Positions 1 to 8,130 of a stretch of DNA of 64,000 nucleotides are shown here, piece after piece. Under the pieces are notes generated by a model that ran no database searches, was not told the DNA's origin, and saw only the letters and a list, made by a program, of their open reading frames with translations. Source of the DNA: Polyangiaceae bacterium. GTDB lineage: Bacteria; Myxococcota_A; Polyangia; Polyangiales; Polyangiaceae. Each line of letters opens with the position of its first letter. The first letter of the stretch is position 1. A program made the position numbers and the translations under genes. The stretch lies in the NCBI GenBank assembly GCA_016719945.1, contig JADJYE010000012.1, positions 62,001 through 126,000 of the forward strand, written 5' to 3'.

Positions 1-1128
1 CGCGCAGAGCTCGTTCGCGCACTGAGGCTCCCCAACCCCAAGGGCGAGATCGGCGCTCGCTTCGGTCACGGCGACGAGCCCGTGCTCGAGATCGCCGCGA
101 CGCTCGATCTCATCGACCTCGTCATGCTCCCGGCGCGAGAGGCGGGCGCGTCGCTGCGCCTCGACGCGGCGGCCCTCGAGGCCGCGGGCGCGCTCGTCGA
201 CGTCGCGCATGGCGCCAAGATCGCCTTCTATGAAGCCCAAGCTGCGGCTCAGGTCCTCGAGCTGGAGCGGACGATCACCTTCGCCGCCGCGCAGTCCTCC
301 GATTTCGCCTCGCGGCTGCGCGGGGCGGGGAACGTACCCGAGCTCGACGCCTTGCTCGAGCGGGCGCTGTTCGAGGAGGCGCGGCTCTCCCTGGCACGCG
401 CAGAGGTCGCCGACGCGGCGGCGCGGGAGCGGCTCAACGCGGCGCTCGGGCTGCACGGCGCGGCGGCCTCGAGCTGGAAGCTCAGCGGGCGCCTCGCCGA
501 GCCGGACACCTTCGACGCGACCTCGCTCGAGGCCAAGGCGGTTGGCCAGAACCTCGATCTGGCCGCGCTCGAGAAGCGCTATGGCGCCGCGCGCTCGGAC
601 GTCGACCTCGCGTGGGCACGGGGCCTGCTCCCCGAGATCGAGGCGGGGGTCCAGCTCGAGCGCGAAGGCGGCGAGTGGGCCATCGGTCCGGTCGTCGGGG
701 TCGAGCTGCCGCTCTTCTATCAGGGTCAAGGTGAGGTGGCGGCTGCCGAGGCGCAGATGCGCGCGGCCAAGGGCGCGCATACGGGCGTCGCCGTGAAGGT
801 CCGCGCCGCGGCCCGCTCGATCGCGATCGAGCTCACGGGCACCCGGCAGACCGCCGCGTTCTACAAGGAGACGCTGTTGCCGCTGCGCGAGAGCATCGTC
901 GACGCGACGCTGCGCAAGTACAACGCGATGGATACCGGGCCCGCGGAGGTGCTGCGAGCGAAGCGGGATCAGATCCAGGCGGCGCGAGCCTACGTCGAGG
1001 TCTTGCGCGAGTATTGGATCACCAGGACGCAGGCCGACATGCTCCTCGCCGGGCGCCTGCCCTTCGCGCTGCCTTCGGCCCGGGCGCGCAGCGCACCCAG
1101 CTCCGAGGCGCCGGGCGGCGGGCACTGA
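1..1128 (+). CDS. TolC-family outer-membrane efflux protein, 5' partial
   Basis: The frame is open from the first base of the window, so the gene starts upstream; a GTG at 82 is probably internal. About 375 residues are visible. They are rich in Ala, Glu and Arg, with long helices in two similar halves, ending in an Ala/Pro/Gly-rich tail. This is the pattern of outer-membrane efflux proteins (TolC/CusC type), trimeric channels that join RND or ABC pumps to the outside. The segment around residue 235 (GVELPLFYQGQGEVAAAEAQ) matches the conserved stretch where the second helical repeat begins. Partner pump genes would lie to the left of the window. The family call is confident; the substrate is unknown. 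Confidence 0.8.
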   Translation, partial: RAELVRALRLPNPKGEIGARFGHGDEPVLEIAATLDLIDLVMLPAREAGASLRLDAAALEAAGALVDVAHGAKIAFYEAQAAAQVLELERTITFAAAQSSDFASRLRGAGNVPELDALLERALFEEARLSLARAEVADAAARERLNAALGLHGAAASSWKLSGRLAEPDTFDATSLEAKAVGQNLDLAALEKRYGAARSDVDLAWARGLLPEIEAGVQLEREGGEWAIGPVVGVELPLFYQGQGEVAAAEAQMRAAKGAHTGVAVKVRAAARSIAIELTGTRQTAAFYKETLLPLRESIVDATLRKYNAMDTGPAEVLRAKRDQIQAARAYVEVLREYWITRTQADMLLAGRLPFALPSARARSAPSSEAPGGGH

Positions 1129-1138
1129 CGGCCGCGCG

Positions 1139-1840
1139 TCACTCCGCCATGACGCGCGCGGCCTCGCCGTCCGTCTGCGCCTTGCAGCACACCGGCAGCT
1201 CGGCGCGCAGCAGCTCCACGGCCCGCGTGGCCTTCTCCAGGAACGAGGGCGTGCTGTCGACGAACATCCGCCGCGGGTGGCCTTGCCAGGCCTCCTCGAT
1301 CTTCGCGTCGATCACCGCGGCCTCGCTGGCGTCCTCGACCCGCAGGGGGTTGGTCCGATCGTAGGCCCCGTCGGGCGCGACCCTCAGGTGCAGCACCGCC
1401 GCATAGCGGGACAGCTCGCGCTCGCGCGTCGTCTCGAGGGAGGAGAAGAAATCGGCCGGGTCTCCGGGCCAATACGCGAGCCCGTCGAGCGTACCTCGGT
1501 CGCACAGGCCCACCCCCACGAGCCCCTCCTCGCGGACCATCTGCTCGACCTGCGACTGAACGTAGTAGATCGCTCGCTGCGCCGCGCGGCGCCCCGGCCT
1601 CGAGCTCGAGCGGGGGAAGCCTCCGCCGAACAGGATGCTCGCCGCCTCCGGGAGGACGGCGGCGTGGTCGCACAGCGTTCGCCGCACCAGCTCGAGCACG
1701 GCGGTCTTGCCAGCGCCGGGGCCGCCGGTGACGACGACGAGCTTGGCGGCATGTCTCGCCGCGCCGCACCCGCACTCGACACTGCCGACGGGGAGACTGA
1801 CGCGGGGCTGGGGAGCGGGCGGGGGCGGGGGAGGGCTCAT
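1139..1840 (-). CDS. P-loop ATPase/kinase-like protein (AAA_28-like)
   Basis: A 233-residue protein with a short Pro-rich N-terminus, then a clear Walker A motif GGPGAGKT (residues 39-46) after a hydrophobic strand (KLVVVTG). A second core motif, VGVGLCDRGTLDGLAYWP, gives a DRG where small P-loop nucleotide kinases have a Walker B or lid residue. The C-terminal half resembles predicted ATPases of the AAA_28 group, which sit close to nucleoside and metabolite kinases. The substrate cannot be told. It is convergent with the TolC-like gene and divergent from selD, with 98 bp between the two starts. The ATG at 1840 is the natural start. Confidence 0.6.
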   Translation of the reverse strand: MSPPPPPPAPQPRVSLPVGSVECGCGAARHAAKLVVVTGGPGAGKTAVLELVRRTLCDHAAVLPEAASILFGGGFPRSSSRPGRRAAQRAIYYVQSQVEQMVREEGLVGVGLCDRGTLDGLAYWPGDPADFFSSLETTRERELSRYAAVLHLRVAPDGAYDRTNPLRVEDASEAAVIDAKIEEAWQGHPRRMFVDSTPSFLEKATRAVELLRAELPVCCKAQTDGEAARVMAE

Positions 1841-1938
1841 GATGTTTCCCCCCGGAAAGCAGCCAACACTCTACCCCAAGGCTCGGCTCTGTCGACAGCT
1901 TGGCGCATCGCCGCTCTCCACGCTAAGACGTCGGCTCG

Positions 1939-2988
1939 ATGAACCCTCGCCTAATGGAGCTGGTCCAGGGCGGCGGCTGAGCGCGCAAGCTCCCCGCCGA
2001 GAGCCTGGTCCAGGTTCTGAGTCAGCTGAGTCCCGGTCCGTCCCATCCGTGGGTGGACACCTCGCCCGGCCCGCTCGACGACGCGGCGCTCGTGAGCCCC
2101 GATCTGTCCGGGCCGACCCGGCTCGTGATGACGATCGACGTGGTGACGCCGATGGTGGACGACCCTCGAGACTTCGGCGCGATCGCGGCCGCGAACGCGC
2201 TCTCCGACGTGTACGCGATGGGGGGCTCGCCCCAGGTCGCGCTCTCGTTCATCGGCTTCCCTACCGACAAGCTCCCGCTCGCGGTGCTGACCGAGATCGC
2301 CCGGGGGATGAGCGAGGTCTGCGCCGCCGCAGGCTGCGCGATCGTTGGAGGGCATACGATCGTCGATCCGGAGCCCAAGGCGGGGCTGGCGGTCACCGGC
2401 GTCGTCGACGCCGCGCGCGCGTGGACCCACGGGCGCGCGACGCCAGGCCAGGTGCTCGTGCTGACCAAGGCGCTCGGCACGGGCATCGTCATCCAAGCCG
2501 CGAAGAAGCTCGAGGCCCCGGAGGACGCCGTGCGGGCGGCCACCGCCAGCATGCGGCAGCTCAACGATCGCGCGCGCGACGCGGGCCTCGAAGCCGGCGC
2601 GACCAGCGCCACCGACGTGACCGGCTTCGGGCTGCTCGGTCACCTGAAGAACATGTGCGACGCCTCGGGCGTCGGCGCCCACCTCGAGGCTTCTGCGCTG
2701 CCGGTCCTGCCGGGCGCGCTCGCGCTGTGCGAGCGCGGGCTCGTCCCGGGAGGGACGAAGCGCAACCTCTCGTACGTGGGCGCGGCCGCCAGCTTTCACG
2801 ACGCTGTTCCGCAGGCGGTTCGCCTCCTGCTCGCAGACGCGCAGACCTCGGGGGGGCTCTTGCTGGCCGTGCCGCGCTCCTCGGCGGAGGCGCTGTGCCG
2901 CCGCCTGGAGGCGGACGGCGGCGTCGGTCGCGTGATCGGCGCCATCGAGCCGCGCGGCGACGGCGCGACGATCCGCGTGAGCCCTTGA
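1939..2988 (+). CDS. selD: Selenide, water dikinase SelD with selenocysteine at an in-frame UGA
   Basis: SelD makes selenophosphate from selenide and ATP for selenocysteine and selenouridine synthesis. The uninterrupted frame from 2053 lacks the N-terminal catalytic segment. The same frame extends back through a UGA at 1978-1980 to an ATG at 1939. Reading the UGA as Sec gives 349 residues, the usual SelD length, and places U14 in GGGUARKLPAESL. This lines up with the catalytic Cys17-x-x-Lys20 of E. coli SelD, with Lys three residues after the nucleophile. Downstream, the ATP-binding motifs are typical (DVVTPMVDDP, ANALSDVYAMGG, GGHTIVDPEP, TDVTGFGLLGH, ADAQTSGGLL). Many bacterial SelD proteins are themselves selenoproteins. 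The Sec call is inference, but four features agree: frame, length, motif and a downstream hairpin. Confidence 0.88.
2000..2018 (+). promoter_or_regulatory. Candidate bacterial SECIS hairpin in selD
   Basis: Bases 2000-2007 (AGAGCCTG) pair with 2011-2018 (CAGGTTCT), eight pairs with one G-U. The apical bases GTC carry the GU that SelB-type SECIS loops require. The GU lies 27 nt after the UGA, inside the 16-37 nt range accepted for bacterial SECIS elements. It lies within the coding sequence, as bacterial SECIS elements do. The structure was paired by eye, not folded. Confidence 0.55.
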
Positions 2989-3019
2989 GCCGAGCGCCAG
3001 CCTCGTGTACCGCCGAGCG

Positions 3020-3837
3020 GTGACGACCGATCTCTCGCAGCGAATCGAGGCCGCCTACCGGGACCGCTCCCTGCTCGCCTCGAGCGAGAACGCGGACGCG
3101 GTGCGCGAGGTGATCGAGGCGCTCGACAAGGGCAGGCTCCCGCGTCGCCACCGCGCGCCGAGGACGGCACGTGGACCACCCACGCCTGGATCAAGGAGGC
3201 GATCCTCCTCTACTTCGGGCTCACCGAGGCGACCTTCACGGAGGCTGGGCCCCTTTCGTTTCGCGACAAGATCCCGATCAAGAGGGACCTCGACGGTGTG
3301 CGCGTCGTCCCGCCGGGGACGGTGCGCTACGGCGCCTACCTGGAGCCGGGCGCGATCGTCATGCCGGGGTACGTCAACATCGGGGCGTATGTGGGCGCGG
3401 GCACCATGGTCGACACCTGGGCGACGGTCGGGAGCTGTGCGCAGATCGGCAAAGACTGCCACCTCGCGGGCGGCGTGGGGATCGGCGGTGTGCTCGAGCC
3501 GCCGTCGGCGCGGCCGGTGATCATCGAGGACGGCTGCTTCATCGGCTCTCGCGCCGTGGTGGTCGAGGGAGTGATCGTCGAGCGCGAGGCGGTCGTCGGG
3601 GCGGGCGTAGTGCTCACCTCCTCGACGGCGATCCTCGACGTGACGGGCGCCTCGCCGGTCGAGCATCGCGGCCGCGTCCCGGCCCGCAGCGTCGTGATCC
3701 CAGGGACGCGGCAGAAGCGCTTCCCCGCCGGTGAGTTCGGCGTGCCGTGCGCCCTCATCATCGGGCAGCGCACCGCCTCGACCGATCGCAAGGTCTCCCT
3801 CAACGCCGCGCTGCGCGACTTCGCGGTGCCTGTCTGA
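3020..3837 (+). CDS. dapD: Tetrahydrodipicolinate N-succinyltransferase DapD, with an apparent one-base frameshift
   Basis: DapD transfers succinyl from succinyl-CoA to tetrahydrodipicolinate in the succinylase branch of lysine/diaminopimelate synthesis. The N-terminus (LSQRIEAAYRDRSLLASSEN) is in one frame. The left-handed beta-helix domain (VNIGAYVGAGTMVDTWATVG, SCAQIGKDCHLAGGVGIGGV, then LEPPSARPVIIEDGCFIG) is in another. Removing one C from CCC at 3139-3141 joins them as ALDKGRLRVATARAEDGTW, exactly what the family has there. The gene is followed at once by dapE and the pathway is normally essential, so a consensus error is much likelier than a pseudogene. The start is GTG 3020; GTG 3005 is also possible. 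Confidence 0.85.
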
Positions 3838-3839
3838 GC

Positions 3840-4976
3840 ATGAAAGAGCAGCTCCGGCGGACGGTGCGCGGCTTCGGGGTCGGCTCCCAACCGCCCGTGG
3901 TGGAGACGCTGTTGTGGCTGCTCAGCATCCCGTCTTTCATCGGGGAAGAGGGGCCCATCTGCGACGCGGTGTCCGCGCGACTCGCCGGGCTCCCGCTCGC
4001 GGCGCCCGTGCGGCGCTACGGCAACTCGATCGTCGTCCCGGTCACCCGAGGCACGGGGGGCCCGAAGATCGCGCTCGCCGGGCACCTCGACGTGGTGCGG
4101 ACCGAGCACGAGGGGCCGCCTCGCGTCGAGGGCGATCTCGTCTTCGGCGCTGGCGCTGCCGACATGAAGAGCGGCCTCGCGGTGATGATCGATCTCTTCG
4201 AGCACCACTACCCGCGCTTCGCGTCTTCCGTCGATCTGACGCTCGTCTTCTACGCCAAGGAGGAGGGGCCCTACGCCGACAACGAGCTCGGGCCCGTCCT
4301 CGAGCTCGACCCCGAGCTGCCCCACGTCGATCTCGCCGTGTGCCTCGAGCCGAGCGACAACAAGCTGAGCCTCGGCGCGAGCGGCTCGATCCACGCGCGC
4401 GTCGTGTTCGAGGGCAAGACGGCGCACTCGGCCCGACCTTGGCAGGGTGACAACGCGATCCACAAGGCCGGGGCCTTCCTCACCGAGCTGTCCCAGCTAG
4501 CGCCGCGCGAGGTAACGCTCGACGGTCTGCTCTACCGGTCGGTCTTCTCGGCCACGATGGCGAGCGGGGGTCGCGGGCGCAATATCGTCCCCGACCGCTT
4601 CGAGATCAACGTCAACCACCGCTTCTCGCCGGACAAGACCCTCGAGCAGGCGAAGGCCGACATCACCTCGCTCGTCGGGGAGCGGGCGCGCGTCGAGTGG
4701 CTCGACCTCAGCCCAGCCGCGCCGCCCTTCGCGGCGCACCCGCTCGTGCGCGCCCTCGAGGCAGCCGGGGTCGTGGCCGTCGAGCCGAAGCAAGCGTGGA
4801 CGGACGTCGCGCGCTTCGCGCAGCTCGGGGTGCCAGCGGTCAACTTCGGGCCCGGCGACAACGCGCAGGCCCACCAGCGCAACGAGCACACCAGCATCTC
4901 GAAGCTCCTCGCGGGACGGGAAATCCTCGCACGGTGGCTGTCGTCCGTGGTTTCCCCCAAGCGGCCAGTCAAGTAG
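3840..4976 (+). CDS. dapE: Succinyl-diaminopimelate desuccinylase
   Basis: An M20-family di-zinc amidohydrolase of 378 residues that removes succinate from N-succinyl-LL-diaminopimelate, two steps after DapD. Metal-site residues are visible in GHLDVV (H82, D84), GAGAADMKSG (D108) and YAKEEGPY (catalytic E141, ligand E142). The dimerisation domain lies in the middle (SGSIHARVVFEGKTAHSARP) and a final ligand His follows near HQRNEHTSI. The ATG at 3840 is two bases after the dapD stop, so the pair is translationally linked; the longer frame upstream overlaps dapD and is a shadow. The neighbour supports DapE over other M20 peptidases. Confidence 0.88.
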   Translation: MKEQLRRTVRGFGVGSQPPVVETLLWLLSIPSFIGEEGPICDAVSARLAGLPLAAPVRRYGNSIVVPVTRGTGGPKIALAGHLDVVRTEHEGPPRVEGDLVFGAGAADMKSGLAVMIDLFEHHYPRFASSVDLTLVFYAKEEGPYADNELGPVLELDPELPHVDLAVCLEPSDNKLSLGASGSIHARVVFEGKTAHSARPWQGDNAIHKAGAFLTELSQLAPREVTLDGLLYRSVFSATMASGGRGRNIVPDRFEINVNHRFSPDKTLEQAKADITSLVGERARVEWLDLSPAAPPFAAHPLVRALEAAGVVAVEPKQAWTDVARFAQLGVPAVNFGPGDNAQAHQRNEHTSISKLLAGREILARWLSSVVSPKRPVK

Positions 4977-5025
4977 AGTCAGGGCCCACGTCGCAGTCGA
5001 TCCTCACCCGAGAATTGTCGAGTCG

Positions 5026-8000
5026 ATGCCGAGCCTGAGCTCCCTCATCGTGCAGCGCCAGGTCGCGAGCATCGCGGAGGTCGAGCAGGCCATCGCGCGC
5101 CAGGTCATCCACGGCGGCGATCTCGTCACCAACCTCCTCGAGGTGTCCCCGCAGTGCGAGCAGTCGCTCACGCGCGTCCTGGCGGAGAGCCTGGGCATCC
5201 CGTCGATCCCGCCGGGGCGGCTGCCGGCCCCTGACAACGACGTCCTCGATATCGTGCCGGTCGAGACGGCCCTGCGCTACGGCATCTTCCCGCTTCGCCT
5301 GGCGAGCAAGACCCTCGTGATCGCGACGAGCGAGCGGCTCAAGCCGACGGCCCTGCACGACCTCGCCTACGCGCTCGGGCTCGATCTGTCTCAGGTCGCC
5401 GCGCCGCTCATCCGCATCCGCGAGGGCATCGCGGCGCACTATGGGGTCCCGCTCGAGCCCCGGCAGCTGCGCCTCGTCCAGCGGCTCGACGCCGCGCTGG
5501 AGGGGGCCGTGCTGGCGCACACGCGCCCCCACGCTGCAGCTGGGCTGCCGACGTCCCCAAGCATCTTGCCGTCGAAGCTCTCGAGCGGCGTGTCGAGCCC
5601 GCCTCCGGTGCCCGAGTCGGACATCCCCACCACGCGCCGCAAGGGGAGCACCCTGGAGATGGAGGCGAGCTTGGGGGAGGGGCCGCGCCGTCCCGACGCG
5701 CCGGAGTCGACCTCGCTCCTCGAGCCGGCGCCAGACGCACACCCACCCCGTGAGCCGGTCGCCTTCTCCGAGGAAGAGCCGCCTCCCGAGGAACAGGCTC
5801 CCGCCAGCTTCGTGAGCGCGCCGCCCCCCGAGGTCGTCGAGGAGTCGCCTCCTACCCGCGCGAGCGGCGCGCCGCACCGGTTCGAAGACGCCCCACCCCT
5901 GGAGACCACCACCTCCGCGTCGTTCCCGGCGGCCGACTCACCCCGTCCGCCCGGCATGGTCGATCGTCGCGCCGTCGCGAACCTCCTCAAGCGCGAGGTC
6001 GGCGCGCGCCGCAAGACGGTGGCGCGCTCGGCGCGGAAGAAGGGACCCTACGCGCGGGTCGACGCCGAGCGCGACGTCGAGGCGGCGCGATCCCCCGAGG
6101 AGATTTGCGACGTCTTCTTCGCCTTCGGGTCGCAGTTCTTCGAATACGGCGCGCTGTTCGTCATCCACGGGGACATCGTCGAAGGCCGGGATGCTTGGGG
6201 GCCTGGCGCCGATCACCTCCGGGTCCTCGGGCTCGGGGTCCCGCTCGATCTGCCGAGCTCCCTGTCCATCGTGCGCAAGGAGGGCCACGTCCTGCTCTCG
6301 CGCTTCGACGAGCTCGACCTCGATCGCGAGCTCATCCGGGACCTCGAGCGCAGCCGCGCTCGGCCGCCGATCGGCGCCATCGTCCCGCTGACCATCAAGG
6401 GCCGCGCCGTGGCCATGCTCTACGGCGATGACGGCGAGTCGGACGTGACGCTCGGCTCCCTCGGAGACCTGCTCGCGTTCAGCGCCTTCGCGTCGGCTCA
6501 GCTCGAGCGGGTCGCCCTGAACCGAAAGAAGAAGGGGCGTTTCGACGGCCTCGTCGCCCCGCGGGTGCAGCCCTCGAGCGTCGAGGCGCTGGCTCGCGCG
6601 TTCTCCCTACCCATGCCGCACGGGGCGATCGGGCTCAGCCACGTCGACGGCTCGAGCCACGCGACCGAGACGCGCGTCTCACCCGGCGCGACGACCGTCA
6701 ACCCGCCGCGGCCGATCACCAGCACGTACGGTGGGCCGCGCCACAACACGCTCGAGGCGCCGGGGGGGATCGATCTCGCGCTCGCGCAGACGGCGGTGCC
6801 TTCCTTTTCGGCGGAGGAGCTTGCGGTCGCGGCCGACACCCGCGCCGCCGAGACCCCCCTCGCCCCCGAAGCGCTGGAGCCCGCGCACGCGCCAACCCTC
6901 GCCGGGGCGGCCGTCTCGCCCGCTGCGCCGCACGAAGAGGCGAGCCCGCGCCCACCCGCGGCGCTCGCCGCACCTGAGCTCGAGCACGTGCTCGCGCGCG
7001 CCGCTGCGCCGAGCGAGGCGCCGCCTCCGGTCACGCTCGGACGCGTCGAGTCGGCGAGGCCCTCGGGCCGCTTCGTCCCACCGATCCCGAGGGTCGACGA
7101 CGACGACGCCTCGTCGCTCGTCGCCGAGCACGTCGGCGACGGGTTCGAGGCGAGCTCGCCGCGCAGCGAGGTCGAGCCCTCCTCGGTGGACGGGCGCATC
7201 GGCTCGTATCAGCTCGTTCCGCGCCCCGTGGAGGCGCGCAACCGCGACGAGCCCGCCGACCTCTCGCTGCTGCTCGAGCGATCGGCGTCCGGCGGCCTCG
7301 AGGGAGAGGAGGCGCTGTCGGAGCTGCTGCGTCGAGCGGAGCTCGACTTCCCGCTGCTGATGGACCGCTTCCCAGGTCCGCTCGTCGTCGATCGGCTGCG
7401 GGCGCGGGCCGATCTGCCGGCCGCGTCGGAGTGCGGGCCGCTGTTGAAGGTCGTGGTGATGATGCGCCGCGCGTCGCTCCCCTTCATGACCGTCAAGAGC
7501 GCGTCAGCCGACGTCGAGCAGCGGTTCTGGGCCGCCCACGTCCTCGGTGAGCTGCTGCTCCCCGAGGCGTCCAACGCGATCTTGCCGCGCCTGTTCGATG
7601 AGGACGTCTCGGTCCGCCGGGTCGCGCGCAGGGCGGCGCAGACCCTCGCGGCGGCTGGCGCGCCCGGGGAGCCGCTGAAGCACAGCCTCGGGCACACCAT
7701 GCGCAGCAGCGAGGAGGCGATGCAGCGGCGGCTGCTCGCGATCGAGGCGCTGTCCGACATCCGCGTCCCCTCGGTGGTGCCGCTGTTGATCGCGGCCCTC
7801 TACGATCCGAGCGACGCGATCGTCGAGGCGGTGCGAACCGCGCTCATGATCGTCTCGCGCCAGGATCTCGGCCGCAACCCGCAGGTGTGGACCGCCTGGT
7901 GGGAGCTGCACCAGCATGAGAACCGGGTCGTATGGCTCATCCAATCGCTCACCCACGACACGCCGAGCATCCGCCGCGCCGCAGCCGATGAGCTCAAGGC

Positions 8001-8115
8001 GCTCACGCGCGAGTACTTCGGCTACTACGACGACTTGCCCCCGCGCGAGCGAGAGCGCGCCCAAGCTCGCTACCTGCAGTGGTGGACCGACGAGGGCCAG
8101 TACCGGTTTCGCTGA
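5026..8115 (+). CDS. Multidomain MshEN / GAF-like / HEAT-repeat protein
   Basis: A 1029-residue protein of unusual make-up. Residues 1 to about 145 (LSSLIVQRQVASIAEVEQAI, then LGIPSIP and VPVETALRYGIFPLRL) match the N-terminal MshEN/T2SSE domain of type II secretion and type IV pilus ATPases, which can bind c-di-GMP. No ATPase domain follows. A Pro/Ser-rich linker (about 150-330) leads to a GAF-like alpha/beta domain (about 335-500, with IVPLTIKGRAVAMLYGDDGE). A second long linker then leads to alpha-helical HEAT-like repeats (about 770-1029, RRVARRAAQTLAAAGAPGEP, LLIAALYDPSDAIVEAV). It probably acts as a signalling scaffold tied to motility or secretion. Domain calls are by eye. Confidence 0.6.
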   Translation: MPSLSSLIVQRQVASIAEVEQAIARQVIHGGDLVTNLLEVSPQCEQSLTRVLAESLGIPSIPPGRLPAPDNDVLDIVPVETALRYGIFPLRLASKTLVIATSERLKPTALHDLAYALGLDLSQVAAPLIRIREGIAAHYGVPLEPRQLRLVQRLDAALEGAVLAHTRPHAAAGLPTSPSILPSKLSSGVSSPPPVPESDIPTTRRKGSTLEMEASLGEGPRRPDAPESTSLLEPAPDAHPPREPVAFSEEEPPPEEQAPASFVSAPPPEVVEESPPTRASGAPHRFEDAPPLETTTSASFPAADSPRPPGMVDRRAVANLLKREVGARRKTVARSARKKGPYARVDAERDVEAARSPEEICDVFFAFGSQFFEYGALFVIHGDIVEGRDAWGPGADHLRVLGLGVPLDLPSSLSIVRKEGHVLLSRFDELDLDRELIRDLERSRARPPIGAIVPLTIKGRAVAMLYGDDGESDVTLGSLGDLLAFSAFASAQLERVALNRKKKGRFDGLVAPRVQPSSVEALARAFSLPMPHGAIGLSHVDGSSHATETRVSPGATTVNPPRPITSTYGGPRHNTLEAPGGIDLALAQTAVPSFSAEELAVAADTRAAETPLAPEALEPAHAPTLAGAAVSPAAPHEEASPRPPAALAAPELEHVLARAAAPSEAPPPVTLGRVESARPSGRFVPPIPRVDDDDASSLVAEHVGDGFEASSPRSEVEPSSVDGRIGSYQLVPRPVEARNRDEPADLSLLLERSASGGLEGEEALSELLRRAELDFPLLMDRFPGPLVVDRLRARADLPAASECGPLLKVVVMMRRASLPFMTVKSASADVEQRFWAAHVLGELLLPEASNAILPRLFDEDVSVRRVARRAAQTLAAAGAPGEPLKHSLGHTMRSSEEAMQRRLLAIEALSDIRVPSVVPLLIAALYDPSDAIVEAVRTALMIVSRQDLGRNPQVWTAWWELHQHENRVVWLIQSLTHDTPSIRRAAADELKALTREYFGYYDDLPPRERERAQARYLQWWTDEGQYRFR

Positions 8116-8130
8116 GCGGAAGGCTCTCTG

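Noticed and set aside
1841..1938. tRNA-Sec gene in the selD upstream gap
   Set aside because: No cloverleaf or CCA-like end could be made from the 98 bases.
2053..2988. selD as a truncated gene starting at GTG 2053
   Set aside because: The same frame continues upstream through UGA with the exact SelD active-site motif, so the UGA is read as Sec.
5439..7199. Long minus-strand frames opposite the 5026-8115 gene
   Set aside because: They are antisense to a protein with clear domains and give only Ser/Arg/Ala-rich strings, the usual shadow in GC-rich DNA.
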